Part shown: one piece after another, positions 41,976 to 50,946 of the stretch
Numbering within the stretch: position 1 is the first letter of the stretch
How the letters are laid out: each line of letters begins with the position of its first letter
Source: Actinokineospora fastidiosa
GTDB taxonomy: Bacteria > Actinomycetota > Actinomycetes > Mycobacteriales > Pseudonocardiaceae
Assembly (NCBI RefSeq): GCF_014648415.1
Contig: NZ_BMRB01000001.1
Location: forward strand, 372,001 to 436,000
Direction of reading: 5' to 3'
DNA: 64,000 nucleotides
The notes under the pieces: model-generated
The model's input: only the letters and a program-made list of their open reading frames with translations
The model's database searches: none
Told to the model about the DNA's origin: nothing
Made by a program: the position numbers and the translations under genes

Positions 41976-42014
41976 GCCGGTGGGGACGCCTCGACCGAGG
42001 CGCCCCCACCGGCT
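41975..42014. terminator. strong bidirectional hairpin
   Basis: AGCCGGTGGGGACGCCTCG at 41975-41993 and its complement at 41996-42014 form a 19-bp stem with one mismatch and a tiny loop. The left arm starts on the last base of the regulator stop codon, and the right arm ends 6 bases before the convergent Calx-beta gene. Confidence 0.8.
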
Positions 42015-42020
42015 GTCGAC

Positions 42021-42806
42021 TCACTTCGCCAGGATGGTCACCACGGTCCTCGGCGAGTCGAGCACGCCTGCCGACGGGTCGAACAGCTCGAACACGAACC
42101 GCTCCTCCGCCGGGCGCGGGCCGGGGAGCAGCTTGATCTCCGCGACGCCGGTCGTGCTGCCCACCGGGATGGTGATCAGGCCGTCGCGCACCGGCTCGTA
42201 GCCGACGGGCTTGTCCAGCGCGATGGTCCGGAAGTGCACGGTGATCGGCGCGCGGGCCGGGAGGTTCGTCCGGATCGCGACCCGGCAGGTCTGCTCGGAG
42301 TTCGTGCCCCGGTCGATCGCCCAGCAGATCTTGCCCCCGTCGACACCCGTGCGCTGCGGCGGGTCATCGTCGTCCAACACGGCGCCGAACCCGGTCTGCT
42401 TGGTGATGACGAGGTTGACCGGATTGGTGAGAACCACGGTGAACCCCTCGTCGTTCTCAGCGGTGGAGTCGGCTATGACGGGCACGGTGACGGTGCGCGG
42501 CGCGGTACCGCCGTTCCAGCTCACCGTGGTGGTGGTCGCCTGGAAGTCACCCGGCGCCTGCGCCGTGCCGTTGGACGTGTGCACCTGGACGGAGCCGGTC
42601 GCCGTGCACCCTGCGGCGGGGGTCACCGCGACCAGGAAGGTGAAGCTGCGGACGCCCTGACCGGTGCCCTCGTAGTTGCTGTAGTTGCTGATCGCGACGG
42701 CGGCGGGAGCACAACTCGCCGTCAACGACACCCCCGAGGGTGAAGCCGTCAACGAGCCGACCGTCATCGTCGCCACGAGCGCGCATAACACCGCTGTCCG
42801 CACCAC
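42021..42806 (-). CDS. secreted Calx-beta domain protein
   Basis: 261 residues. Signal peptide about 1-27 (TAVLCALVATMTVGSLTA). Two Calx-beta-like modules: the first at about 35-150 with GTAQAPGDFQATTTTVSW and ADSTAENDEGFTVVLTNPVN then AVLDDDD, typical calcium-site acidic turns, and the second at about 160-261. Two further cysteines (KICWAI and QTCRV) may form a disulfide. Probably an extracellular calcium-binding adhesion or matrix protein. GTG start at 42806. Confidence 0.85.
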   Translation of the reverse strand: MVRTAVLCALVATMTVGSLTASPSGVSLTASCAPAAVAISNYSNYEGTGQGVRSFTFLVAVTPAAGCTATGSVQVHTSNGTAQAPGDFQATTTTVSWNGGTAPRTVTVPVIADSTAENDEGFTVVLTNPVNLVITKQTGFGAVLDDDDPPQRTGVDGGKICWAIDRGTNSEQTCRVAIRTNLPARAPITVHFRTIALDKPVGYEPVRDGLITIPVGSTTGVAEIKLLPGPRPAEERFVFELFDPSAGVLDSPRTVVTILAK

Positions 42807-42882
42807 TTCGTCCGCCTCCCATCACTGGAACCATCCCAGTCCTGGCTAGACCACGGCGGTTGCAGCACGGTTGTGGACGCAG

Positions 42883-43832
42883 CTAGACCTTGGTGATCCG
42901 GATCGCGGCGAAGGCGATGCGTTCATCGCGGATGGCGCAGCCGGTGTCGCCGCTGTGCTCGTCGTAGCGCTGCTGCATGGTGATGCCGATCATCGCGTCG
43001 CCGTCGACGTCGGAGGTGCGGACGGTCGGGAGGTCGACCCAGGAGCCCCGGTGCGCGGACTGGTCGAGGCTCAGGGACATGCTCGGGCCGCTGTACTCGG
43101 CGTTGGTGGTCAGCCCGTCGATATCGGGGACGCGGATGGACACCACGTACTCGCCAGCGGGGATGCCGGAGAAGACGTAGGTCGCGTACGGCACCGTGCA
43201 CCCGCTGCCGAAACGACCGGCGCCCACGCGTAACCGTCCTCGTAGCGCAGGTCCCCGACTACCTCGCTGCCCGAGGGATACGGCCAGAACCGCAGCTGCA
43301 GACCGGATCCCGGATCCACCGACGACTCGCGCGAGGTGTCCGGCGTCACCGTCCACGACGCAGCGGGGCGGGGCGCGGCGGTCTTCGGGGCGGGCGCGCG
43401 CGGTGTGGTCGTCGGGGGGACCGTGGTGGGCGGCGGGGGCGGCTGGGTGGTGGTTGTCGTCGTCGCAGGCGCCTGCGTCGGCGGTGAGACGGTGGTCTGT
43501 TCCGAGGTGGGCGGTGGTGGGAGCCCTTGGGCGGTGCCGGGCCGGGCGTAGAACACGACGAAGGCGACGTTGGCGAGCACGAAGACGATGCCGAGCGCCC
43601 GGCCGGCAGCGGGAATCGCGCGCCAGGTCGCGACCACGATGACGGCCACGACGAGCGCGGCGGCGACGCTGCTGAAGGTGAAGAACTCCCGCCACTTCGT
43701 CGGGTCGAGCAACGCCGTCGTCAGCGCGGTCGCGATCTGCAGTCCGTCGGCGATGAGCGCCACGAGGATCACCGAACGCGCGCTCTCCATCCGCTGCCAG
43801 CCGTTCGGCGGCGGTCCAGGCTGGTAGGTCAC
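42883..43832 (-). pseudogene. frameshifted membrane protein with Pro/Thr-rich stalk and extracellular domain
   Basis: GTG at 43832 (after GAGGAGCG) opens MTYQPGPPPNGWQRMESARS, three TM segments (about 20-40, 50-70, 77-95), then a Thr/Pro/Gln stalk (about 105-145). It continues into a beta domain (LQLRFWPYPSGSEVVGDLRY). At about 43200-43225 the reading jumps frame: the conserved-looking continuation CTVPYATYVFSGIPAGEYVV and the end AFAAIRITKV lie in another frame, ending at 42883. One indel (real mutation or sequencing error) explains this. Each half alone looks coding. Function unknown; surface sensor or adhesion. Confidence 0.7.
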
Positions 43833-43908
43833 CCACGCTCCTCGGTGCTCGACCCGTGGCTGCCGGGCCCGCAGTCAGGGACTCGTCATCGGGCGCCGAC
43901 CTGTTACA

Positions 43909-44298
43909 TCACGCGGCGTCGTCGAAGGGCGGGTAGCTCTCGCGGCCGGACCGCTCGGCGGCGTCGATGTAGTCGGCGAGGGCGTCGCGGGAGCGGGCGA
44001 GCCGCTCGATCCGCTCGTCCAGCCGTCCCAGCCGGGACCGCATCGCGGCCAGCAGCTCGGGGCAGCCGACCAGCTCCGGCGTCTCCCCGGTCGCGCAGGG
44101 CAGCAGGTAGGCGATGTCCTCGCTGGACAGGCCCGCGCCGAGCAGGTGGCGGATCTGCTTCACCCGCAGGACAGCGGCGTCGTCGTACTCGCGGTAACCG
44201 TTCGCGCCACGCGCCGCGGGCAACAGCCCCTGCGCCTCGTAGTAGCGCAGCTGATGGGCGTGCACCCCCGTGCGACGACTCAGTTCCCCGATCCGCAT
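43909..44298 (-). CDS. MerR-family transcriptional regulator
   Basis: 129 residues. HTH RIGELSRRTGVHAHQLRYYEAQGLL and NGYREYDDAAVLRVKQIRHLL are MerR signatures, followed by the dimerisation coiled coil and a short effector segment with two cysteines (LLPCATGE and LVGCPELL). Divergent from a reductase gene, separated by 49 bases, the normal layout in which MerR activates its neighbour from a long-spacer promoter. A TTGACC at 44310 may be the -35 element of the reductase promoter. Confidence 0.93.
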   Translation of the reverse strand: MRIGELSRRTGVHAHQLRYYEAQGLLPAARGANGYREYDDAAVLRVKQIRHLLGAGLSSEDIAYLLPCATGETPELVGCPELLAAMRSRLGRLDERIERLARSRDALADYIDAAERSGRESYPPFDDAA

Positions 44299-44347
44299 CG
44301 CGACCTCGCTTGACCTTCACACCGGTATCAACGTTGACGATGCTGCC

Positions 44348-45208
44348 ATGACCAACGACAGCAAGGCGCCCGTGACGATCCTCGGCCTCGGCCTGATGGG
44401 CCAGGCACTCGCGGCCGCGTTCCTCGACAACGGCCACCCGACCACCGTGTGGAACCGCACGCCAGCCAAGGCCGAGCACCTGGTGGCACGCGGCGCCCGT
44501 CTGGCGACGACGATCGACGACGCGGTGAAGGCGGGCCTGGCGATCATCTGCCTCACCGACTACCACGCCGTGCACGACCTGCTGGCCCCCGCCGACCTGG
44601 ACGGCGCCGTGCTGGTGAACCTGACCTCCGGCACCTCCACCGAGGCCCGCGACACCGCCCGCTGGGCGGCGCAGCGCGGCGCGAGGTACGTCGACGGCGC
44701 CATCATGGCGACCCCGCCGTACATCGGGACTCCGGACGCGCTGATCCTGCTCAGCGGCGCGCCCGTGGACGATCAGCTCACCGCTCTAGGCACCGTCAAC
44801 CACCTAGGCCCCGACCACGGCCTAGCCTCCCTCTACGACGCCGGGGGCCTGACCATGATGTGGGGCATCCTCAACGCCTGGCTCCACGGCACCGCCCTGC
44901 TCAGGACCGCGGGCGTCAACGCCGCGACCTACGCCCCCTTCGCCCAACACCTGGCCAGAGGCGTCGCCGAATGGTTGCCCGGCTACGCCTCCCAAATCGA
45001 CAACAACGCCTACCCCGCCGAGGCCTCAGCCCTGGAAACCGATGCCCGGGCAATGGACCACCTGATCGCGGAAAGCGAGGCAGTGGGCATCAACACCGCC
45101 CTACCCCGCCTGTTCAAGACCTTCGCCGCCCGCGCCATCTCGGCAGGCCATGGCGGAGAGCAGTACCCGGTGCTGATCGAGGAGTTCATCAAACCGGGAA
45201 ACGAGTAA
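44348..45208 (+). CDS. NAD(P)-dependent oxidoreductase, beta-hydroxyacid dehydrogenase/imine reductase type
   Basis: 286 residues. Rossmann motif VTILGLGLMGQALAAAF (residues 9-25), TVWNRTPAKAEHL with the NADPH-selecting NRT, and LTSGTSTEA. Beyond about 165 is an all-alpha domain (LYDAGGLTMMWGILNAWLHG) in which the catalytic Lys of classical beta-hydroxyacid dehydrogenases is replaced by a Tyr/Asp context (YDAG), as in imine reductases. Chemistry is therefore uncertain. Probably activated by the divergent MerR regulator. Confidence 0.88.
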   Translation: MTNDSKAPVTILGLGLMGQALAAAFLDNGHPTTVWNRTPAKAEHLVARGARLATTIDDAVKAGLAIICLTDYHAVHDLLAPADLDGAVLVNLTSGTSTEARDTARWAAQRGARYVDGAIMATPPYIGTPDALILLSGAPVDDQLTALGTVNHLGPDHGLASLYDAGGLTMMWGILNAWLHGTALLRTAGVNAATYAPFAQHLARGVAEWLPGYASQIDNNAYPAEASALETDARAMDHLIAESEAVGINTALPRLFKTFAARAISAGHGGEQYPVLIEEFIKPGNE

Positions 45209-45264
45209 TCAGCGCTCCGCGACGGCTGAGCCCCCGATGTCATTCACTCCATCGCCGTTCTGAG

Positions 45265-45337
45265 TGCCCCCGGCAGGAATCGAACCTGCGACACACGGTT
45301 TAGGAAACCGATGCTCTATCCCCTGAGCTACGAGGGC
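45265..45337 (-). tRNA. tRNA-Arg (anticodon CCT)
   Basis: 73-nt cloverleaf on the minus strand: acceptor GCCCTCG/CGGGGGC, D arm GCTC/GAGC, anticodon stem CGGTT/AACCG with loop TTCCTAA (CCT, decoding AGG), T arm AGGTTCGATTCCT, discriminator A. CCA is not encoded. AGG is a rare codon in this GC-rich genome. Confidence 0.96.
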
Positions 45338-45468
45338 GTGCCTGGGGTCACCTTACCCCGAGGGCGCGGTCGGGGCGGCCACTAGGGGGCCTGCCGGATG
45401 TCCGGTTCGCCCGGGGCGGGCAGTATGGGGGGTGTTCGCCCTGGTGAGGACGATGAGGGGAGTGGCGG

Positions 45469-46377
45469 ATGGGTCGCCGTCTGGAGATCGATGGGGTCTC
45501 CAAGAGGTATGGGGACGTCGTGGCGTTACGGGAGATGACGTTCGACGTGCGGGCTGGGGAGTTGTTCGGGTTCGTCGGGAGCAACGGGGCCGGGAAGACG
45601 ACCACCATGCGGATCGCGCTGGGGGTTCTGGCGGCTGATGGTGGGGAGGTGCGGTGGGATGGGGCGCCCATCACACCCACCACGCGGCGGCACATCGGGT
45701 ACATGCCCGAGGAGCGGGGGCTGTACCCGAAGATGAAGGTGGGCGAGCAGCTGGTCTACCTGGCCCGCCTGCACGGCCTCTCCCCCTCGGCCGCCGAGCG
45801 GTCGGTGCGGGAGTGGACCGAGCGGCTCGGGGTGGCGCAGCGGTGGGACGACGAGGTGCAGAAGCTGAGCCTGGGCAACCAGCAGCGGGTGCAGCTGGCC
45901 GCCGCGCTCGTGCACAACCCGCTGATCCTGGTGCTCGACGAGCCCTTCTCCGGTCTCGACCCGGTCGCCGTCGACGTCATGAGCACCGTGTTGAAGGACA
46001 AGGCGCGGGACGGGGTCCCGGTCGTGTTCTCCAGTCACCAGCTGGATCTGGTGGAGCGGCTGTGCGACCGGGTCGGCATCGTCCGGAATGGACAGATGGT
46101 GGCCTGTGACACCGTCGAGGCGCTGCGCGCGGGCGGCACGACGCGGCTGGTCGTGGTGGCGCCGCAGGCCGAGCCCGGGTGGGCCGACCACCTGCCGAAC
46201 GTGACCGTGCGGGAGCACGACGGCGCGCGGACGGTGTTGGAGCTCGGTGAGGGCGCCGACGACCAGGCCGTGCTGCGCGCGGCACTGGCGACCGGGCCGG
46301 TGACCGAGTTCAGCAGGCACCGCCAGTCGCTGACCGAGCTGTTCCGCAGCGTGGTGACCGGGGAGGTGGCGGCATGA
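45469..46377 (+). CDS. ABC transporter ATP-binding protein, NatA-like
   Basis: 302 residues. Walker A GSNGAGKTT near 41, GYMPEERGLYPKMKVGEQL (NatA-type region after the Q-loop), signature LSLGNQQRVQLA, Walker B ILVLDEPFSGLD and FSSHQLDLVERLCD. LSxGxQQ in place of LSGGxQQ is typical of this exporter subfamily. Operates with the permease whose ATG overlaps its stop. Substrate unknown; sodium or antibiotic efflux are the known options. Confidence 0.94.
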   Translation: MGRRLEIDGVSKRYGDVVALREMTFDVRAGELFGFVGSNGAGKTTTMRIALGVLAADGGEVRWDGAPITPTTRRHIGYMPEERGLYPKMKVGEQLVYLARLHGLSPSAAERSVREWTERLGVAQRWDDEVQKLSLGNQQRVQLAAALVHNPLILVLDEPFSGLDPVAVDVMSTVLKDKARDGVPVVFSSHQLDLVERLCDRVGIVRNGQMVACDTVEALRAGGTTRLVVVAPQAEPGWADHLPNVTVREHDGARTVLELGEGADDQAVLRAALATGPVTEFSRHRQSLTELFRSVVTGEVAA

Positions 46378-47582
46378 CCGACACGCCGGACGTGCGGCTG
46401 GGCAACTGGCAGGCCGTGGGCCTGGTGGCGGGCCGCGAGATCAAGCTCAAGGTGCGGTCGAAGGCGTTCATCGCCGTCACCGGCGTGACGCTGGTGCTGC
46501 TGGTCGGGTTCAGCCTGCTGATGAAGCTGATCAGCGGCGGGTCGGACGCCACGGTCGGGCTCACCGGGCCGACCACCGCCCTGGAACAGCCGTTGAAGGC
46601 CACGGCGAGCACCATCGGCCACACCGTCGACACCCGGTCGGTGGCGAACGAGGCCGATGGGCGCGCGGAGCTGGCGGCCGGGAACCTGGACGCGCTGCTC
46701 GTCCCCTCGGGCGACACCTTCGTGGTGGTGGTCCAGCAGGACCTCGACGGCTCGCTGGAGGACGTGTTCAACGTGCTCGCCGGGCAGCTCGCGTTCAACA
46801 ACGCGATCACCGACCTCGGCGGCGACCCGAGCGCGGTCAACGAGACCGTGGCGCGCGCCCGGGTCGAAGTGCTGCCGATCGAGCCGCCCCAGGAGTACGA
46901 CGGGCAGCAACTGGTGATCGGCATGGTCGCCGGGGTGCTGATCTACATGTCGCTGCTGCTCAACGGGCAGATGGTGGCGACCGGCGTGGTCGAGGAGAAG
47001 TCCAGCCGGGTCGTCGAGCTGCTGCTGGCCACCATCCGGCCGTGGCAGCTGATGGCGGGCAAGGTGCTGGGCATCGGGGTCATCGGGCTGGCGCAGATGG
47101 CGGTGATCGGCGGCGTGGGCATCGGGGCGGCGCTGGCCTTCGACGTGCTCACGATCAGCCTGTCGACCGCCGTGGGCACGGTGGTGTGGCTGGTCGTGTG
47201 GTTCCTGCTCGGCTTCCTCGTCTACTCCCTGCTGTTCGCCGCCCTGGCCGCCCTGGTGTCCCGGCAGGAGGACGTCGGCGGGGTGATCACGCCGCCGCTG
47301 ATGTTCGTCATCCTCGGCTACGTCGTGGGCATCTCGGTGCTGCCCGCGGACCCGGGCAACAAGCTGGTGGAGACGCTGTCCCTGATCCCGGTCTTCTCCC
47401 CCACCCTGATGCCCATGCGCCTGGCGATGGGCGGCGTGCCCGCGTGGCAGGCGATCATGGCCGTGGTCCTCACCATCGCCCTGATCCCGGCGCTGGTGTG
47501 GCTGTCCGGCCGCGTGTACCGCAACGCGGTGATGCGCAGCGGCGCCCGGGTGAAGCTGATGGACGCCCTCAAGCCCGTGTGA
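46374..47582 (+). CDS. ABC-2 type permease, NatB-like
   Basis: 402 residues. A TM near residue 30 (FIAVTGVTLVLLVGFSLLM), a large extracytoplasmic domain (about 60-180), then five TM segments from VIGMVAGVLIYMSLLL onwards. VVEEKSSRVVELLLATIRPWQLMAGKVLG is the ABC-2/NatB signature, and VFSPTLMPMRLAMG is also conserved. Forms the channel for the NatA-like ATPase (ATGA overlap). Confidence 0.93.
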   Translation: MTDTPDVRLGNWQAVGLVAGREIKLKVRSKAFIAVTGVTLVLLVGFSLLMKLISGGSDATVGLTGPTTALEQPLKATASTIGHTVDTRSVANEADGRAELAAGNLDALLVPSGDTFVVVVQQDLDGSLEDVFNVLAGQLAFNNAITDLGGDPSAVNETVARARVEVLPIEPPQEYDGQQLVIGMVAGVLIYMSLLLNGQMVATGVVEEKSSRVVELLLATIRPWQLMAGKVLGIGVIGLAQMAVIGGVGIGAALAFDVLTISLSTAVGTVVWLVVWFLLGFLVYSLLFAALAALVSRQEDVGGVITPPLMFVILGYVVGISVLPADPGNKLVETLSLIPVFSPTLMPMRLAMGGVPAWQAIMAVVLTIALIPALVWLSGRVYRNAVMRSGARVKLMDALKPV

Positions 47583-47593
47583 CCACAGCAGAG

Positions 47594-47622
47594 GAGGGGG
47601 GAGCCGGTCCGGCTCCCCCCTC
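47594..47622. terminator. perfect 12-bp hairpin between convergent genes
   Basis: GAGGGGGGAGCC at 47594-47605 and GGCTCCCCCCTC at 47611-47622 with loop GGTCC, followed by TTG. It lies between the permease stop and the acylase stop and should terminate both. Confidence 0.85.
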
Positions 47623-47630
47623 TTGCCGTG

Positions 47631-50600
47631 TCAGTGGGCGTACACCTCGATCTCGTAGAGCGAGTACCCGTACCGGGTCGCCCGGGTGACGCCCTGCATC
47701 CGCACGTAGCGGGCTTCGGTGGCGGGGAACACCGCGGTGTCCAGGCCGCCGTCGCCGGAGGCGGTGGACCAGACCGGCCGCCACGTGGACCCGTCGCGGG
47801 AAACCTCGATCCGGTAGGACAGGGCGTGCGCGGCCTCCCACTGGAGCCGCACCCGGGACACCGGCCGCACGGCGCCCAGGTCGACGGTCAGGGACTGGCC
47901 GTCAGTCCAGTCGCTGGCCCAGCGCGTCGCCGGGTCCCGGTCCACGGCCAGGGCGGGCGGGTACGCGGTGAACAGGCCGCGTTCGTGGCTGGTCGCGGTC
48001 GCCGACCGGGCGAGGTTGGCGATGACGTCGCCTCGGCGGGCCGGGAACTCCACCACCTGCTGGTACGTCGGGCGGTTCTGGGTGGTGATGGGCTCCTGCG
48101 TGATGCCGCCCAGCGCCGTGTGGATGATGGCGTCGGCGCACCACTGGTCGCCCGCCGCGCAGTCGCCGTCGCCGGGGTAGACGGTGGTGGCGGGGGTCGC
48201 GGCGGCGGCGCGCAGGGAGTCGACGAGCACCGCGCGGCAGCGGGACAGCTCGCCCGCGCCGCAGAACTCCGCGCCCAGGGGACCGGCCACCGGCTCGTTC
48301 AGCACGGCGCGGAGGTCCTTGTGGACGAAGCCCCACCAGCCCGCCTGGTACGACGAGCCCTGGTGGGCGTTGCCGTTGGACGGGGACTCGTCCACCTTCA
48401 GCACCCGCGTCAGCTCCTGGTACGCCTTGTCGCCCGAGCCGGGGGCGAACTGGGCGCGGACCAGCAACGGCCACCACGCGTCCATGATCCGGATCGCGGT
48501 GGCGTGCTGGTAGGCCCGCGCGCCCTGCGCGGTCGGTCGGCGGAGCCCGCCCGCGGCCAGCCACTCGCGCAGCGAGCGCAGGGCGGAGTCGACCGCCGCG
48601 TCGCCGGTGGAGTCGCCGATGACGCGCAGCAGCAGGGGCAGCACGCGTTCGGCCCGGAGGTCGACCAGCGCCGCCTCCGCCATCGCCTGGGTCAGGCCGA
48701 CCCGCGTCACGCCTCCGTCGGCGACCAGGGCCCGCACGCGGGAGTCCAGCAGGTCGCCCCGGTGGACGGCGCCGCGCTCCAGCCCGGACGCCGCCGTGCC
48801 GGGCGCCTGGTTGTTGTTCCAGGAGATGATGTAATCCTGGTTCACCACCTGCGGATGCGACTCGTACGACGTGTACGCCGCCCGGTTGGTGTCCGGGTTC
48901 CAGTCGACCCAGTCATACCCCGCGTTCGCCAGCACCGGCATGCCCGGGTCGACGGACGGGTGGCGGACCGGGTTGTTGCCGGAGTTGTAGTACGCGATGT
49001 CGTCGGCGTCGGCGTAGAACCAGTTGAACGTGTACCCGATGTGCGACGCCGCGCGCTGGAAGTCCGCGGCGGACCGGATCGCCGACGGGTCGTTGAACTC
49101 CTGGAAGCCGATCACCGAGTCCAGCTCGTGCAGGTACGTCGACCGCAGCCGGGTGTACGCCACGGGCTTGCCGCCGATGGTCGCGCGATGGGTCACCGGC
49201 CCGTACTTCGTCCGATAGACGCGCAGCGTGTACGACCCCGCGTCGACCGGGCTGCCGACCGACCAGTACCAGGAGTTGCGCCGCTCCACGGTCTCCATCG
49301 GCACGCACTGGCCGCGGTGCAGGTAGTGGTCGCTCTCCAGGGTCGGCGCGCCGCTGGGCGAGCACAGCTCCACCGCGTACGTGTCGATGATGTCCTGTGA
49401 GGACGATGTCGCGCTCCACGCGTAGTCCTGTCCGCGACCGAGCAGGACGTAGAAGCTGATCCCCGCGAACGACGCCCCGCGCGCGCTGATCCCCGGTCCC
49501 TGCAACTCCTGCAGCATCAGCAGCTGCGGCGCGAAGTACCCGGTCTGCGGACCGAACACGGCGATGGGGTTCCCGCTGGCGGTGTGCGCGCCGGAGACCA
49601 GCAGCGCGTTGGACATGCCGTGCTTGTTCTCCAGCAGGTCCCCCGGCAGGACGCCGTCGGCCAGCACGCCGTGCGCCGCCTCGATCGTCTGCGGCCCGGG
49701 CCGCGGCGACGCCAGGTCCTTGCGCTGGACCGCGGCCGCCTGCGCGCCCGACCGGTCGAACACCAACTGCTGGCGCACGACCGACCCGGGATCGGGCAGC
49801 GCCGCACCGCGTGGATCGGCGGGCGGGAGCGCGTACGGGAACCGCTGTCCGTTGTGGACGGTCTGGATGTGCTCGGGATCGTCGGCGGTGCGCAGCGATC
49901 GCCAGACGCGCTCGCCCTCCACGACGCCGTAGCGCTCCTGGATGGCCAGCTTGGCGACCGCGGCCTGCACCTCCCCGCCGCCGCCCGCGCCGAACTGCGC
50001 GCCGATGACCGCGGCGATCACCGCGAGGTCGGTGAGCTTGAACGGCTCGATCCGCCCGGCGTTGGTGACCGCGTCGATGTGGCCGAGCAGCACGTACTCG
50101 CCGGGGAAGTACCGGCCGCTGTGCGCCTGGCCGATGTAGGTGTTGATGCCCTCGACGTAGTCGCGCGCGTCCGCCATCGCCTGCGCGCCGCGCGGCCCGG
50201 CGGCGGCGCTCTCGTCGATCTGGCGCTGCAGGTCGGCCTCGGTGTACGGGGCGTCGGCGAAGAAGCCCTGCTCCAACTGCTGGTTCGCGGCCGCGCCGCC
50301 CGCGAACGGGGTCAGCTGCCCGCGCCCGACGCGGCGCAGGACGTCCATGAGGAACAGCCGGTCCTGCGCGGCGGCGTACCCGGCGCCGAACATGGTGCCG
50401 GAGCGGGTCGTTCCGGTGATGTGCGGTGTGCCGGTCGCCTTGTCGCGCACGATGGTGACGTCGGCGCGCGGCCGGATCGTGCTCTCCACCTGCGCGGGCG
50501 GCACGCCGAACGAGGAGTCGTTGAAGAACCGGGAGATCGTGTCGGTGGTCAGGCCCGGATAGCCGGTGGCGAGGGCGTCGTACTTGCCGAGTTGGTCGTC

Positions 50601-50816
50601 CGCGTGCCGGGGTCGGGTGCCGAGGACCTGGTGGGCCAGGATCTCGGTGAGCGTGGCGCTGCCGTTCTGGCCGGGCGGGTTGATGTCGGCGCACTGGCCG
50701 ATGCAGTGGTCGGTCGCGGCGGTGGGCGGGAGGACCTGCGCCGCTGCGGGCTCGGGGACCGCGAGCAGGGAGGCCAGCACCGTCACACACGTCGCCGCGG
50801 GGATGAGGATTCGCAC
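47631..50816 (-). CDS. secreted penicillin-acylase-family Ntn hydrolase with C-terminal F5/8 C (discoidin) domain
   Basis: 1061 residues. Signal peptide 1-26 (CVTVLASLLAVPEPAAAQ). The alpha chain carries VTIVRDKATGTPHITG and AGYAAAQDRLFLMDVLRRVGRG, the acylase-family opening. The autocleavage site is HGM-SNALLVSG with the nucleophile Ser at about 402; Met rather than Gly precedes it. The beta chain includes NNQAPGTA and WNPDTN segments. From about 935 comes a galactose-binding discoidin module (ALAVDRDPATRWASDW, VSRVRLQWE, ARYVRMQGV and YEIEVYAH). Relatives cleave penicillins, acyl-homoserine lactones or lipopeptides; the carbohydrate module suggests surface attachment. GTG at 50816 follows GAGAGGAGCC. 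Confidence 0.92.
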   Translation of the reverse strand: MRILIPAATCVTVLASLLAVPEPAAAQVLPPTAATDHCIGQCADINPPGQNGSATLTEILAHQVLGTRPRHADDQLGKYDALATGYPGLTTDTISRFFNDSSFGVPPAQVESTIRPRADVTIVRDKATGTPHITGTTRSGTMFGAGYAAAQDRLFLMDVLRRVGRGQLTPFAGGAAANQQLEQGFFADAPYTEADLQRQIDESAAAGPRGAQAMADARDYVEGINTYIGQAHSGRYFPGEYVLLGHIDAVTNAGRIEPFKLTDLAVIAAVIGAQFGAGGGGEVQAAVAKLAIQERYGVVEGERVWRSLRTADDPEHIQTVHNGQRFPYALPPADPRGAALPDPGSVVRQQLVFDRSGAQAAAVQRKDLASPRPGPQTIEAAHGVLADGVLPGDLLENKHGMSNALLVSGAHTASGNPIAVFGPQTGYFAPQLLMLQELQGPGISARGASFAGISFYVLLGRGQDYAWSATSSSQDIIDTYAVELCSPSGAPTLESDHYLHRGQCVPMETVERRNSWYWSVGSPVDAGSYTLRVYRTKYGPVTHRATIGGKPVAYTRLRSTYLHELDSVIGFQEFNDPSAIRSAADFQRAASHIGYTFNWFYADADDIAYYNSGNNPVRHPSVDPGMPVLANAGYDWVDWNPDTNRAAYTSYESHPQVVNQDYIISWNNNQAPGTAASGLERGAVHRGDLLDSRVRALVADGGVTRVGLTQAMAEAALVDLRAERVLPLLLRVIGDSTGDAAVDSALRSLREWLAAGGLRRPTAQGARAYQHATAIRIMDAWWPLLVRAQFAPGSGDKAYQELTRVLKVDESPSNGNAHQGSSYQAGWWGFVHKDLRAVLNEPVAGPLGAEFCGAGELSRCRAVLVDSLRAAAATPATTVYPGDGDCAAGDQWCADAIIHTALGGITQEPITTQNRPTYQQVVEFPARRGDVIANLARSATATSHERGLFTAYPPALAVDRDPATRWASDWTDGQSLTVDLGAVRPVSRVRLQWEAAHALSYRIEVSRDGSTWRPVWSTASGDGGLDTAVFPATEARYVRMQGVTRATRYGYSLYEIEVYAH

Positions 50817-50946
50817 CGTGGGCTCCTCTCACGACGTGACGTTCGGTCACGCTACCGGTGCGTGCCGCATTCGCGAAAGGCTTTCAGCTTCGGCGGCTGG
50901 GGCTGGCCGGTAAGCTTTCGAAAAGGGCACCCTTCGGGGAGGGCGC
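50817..50946. promoter_or_regulatory. divergent promoter region with CTTTCGAAAAG motif
   Basis: 130 bases between the acylase and the NarL-type regulator. Two related inverted motifs occur, GCGAAAGGCTTTC (about 50873-50885) and AAGCTTTCGAAAAG (about 50912-50925). They could bind the regulator or set the promoters. Low certainty. Confidence 0.25.
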
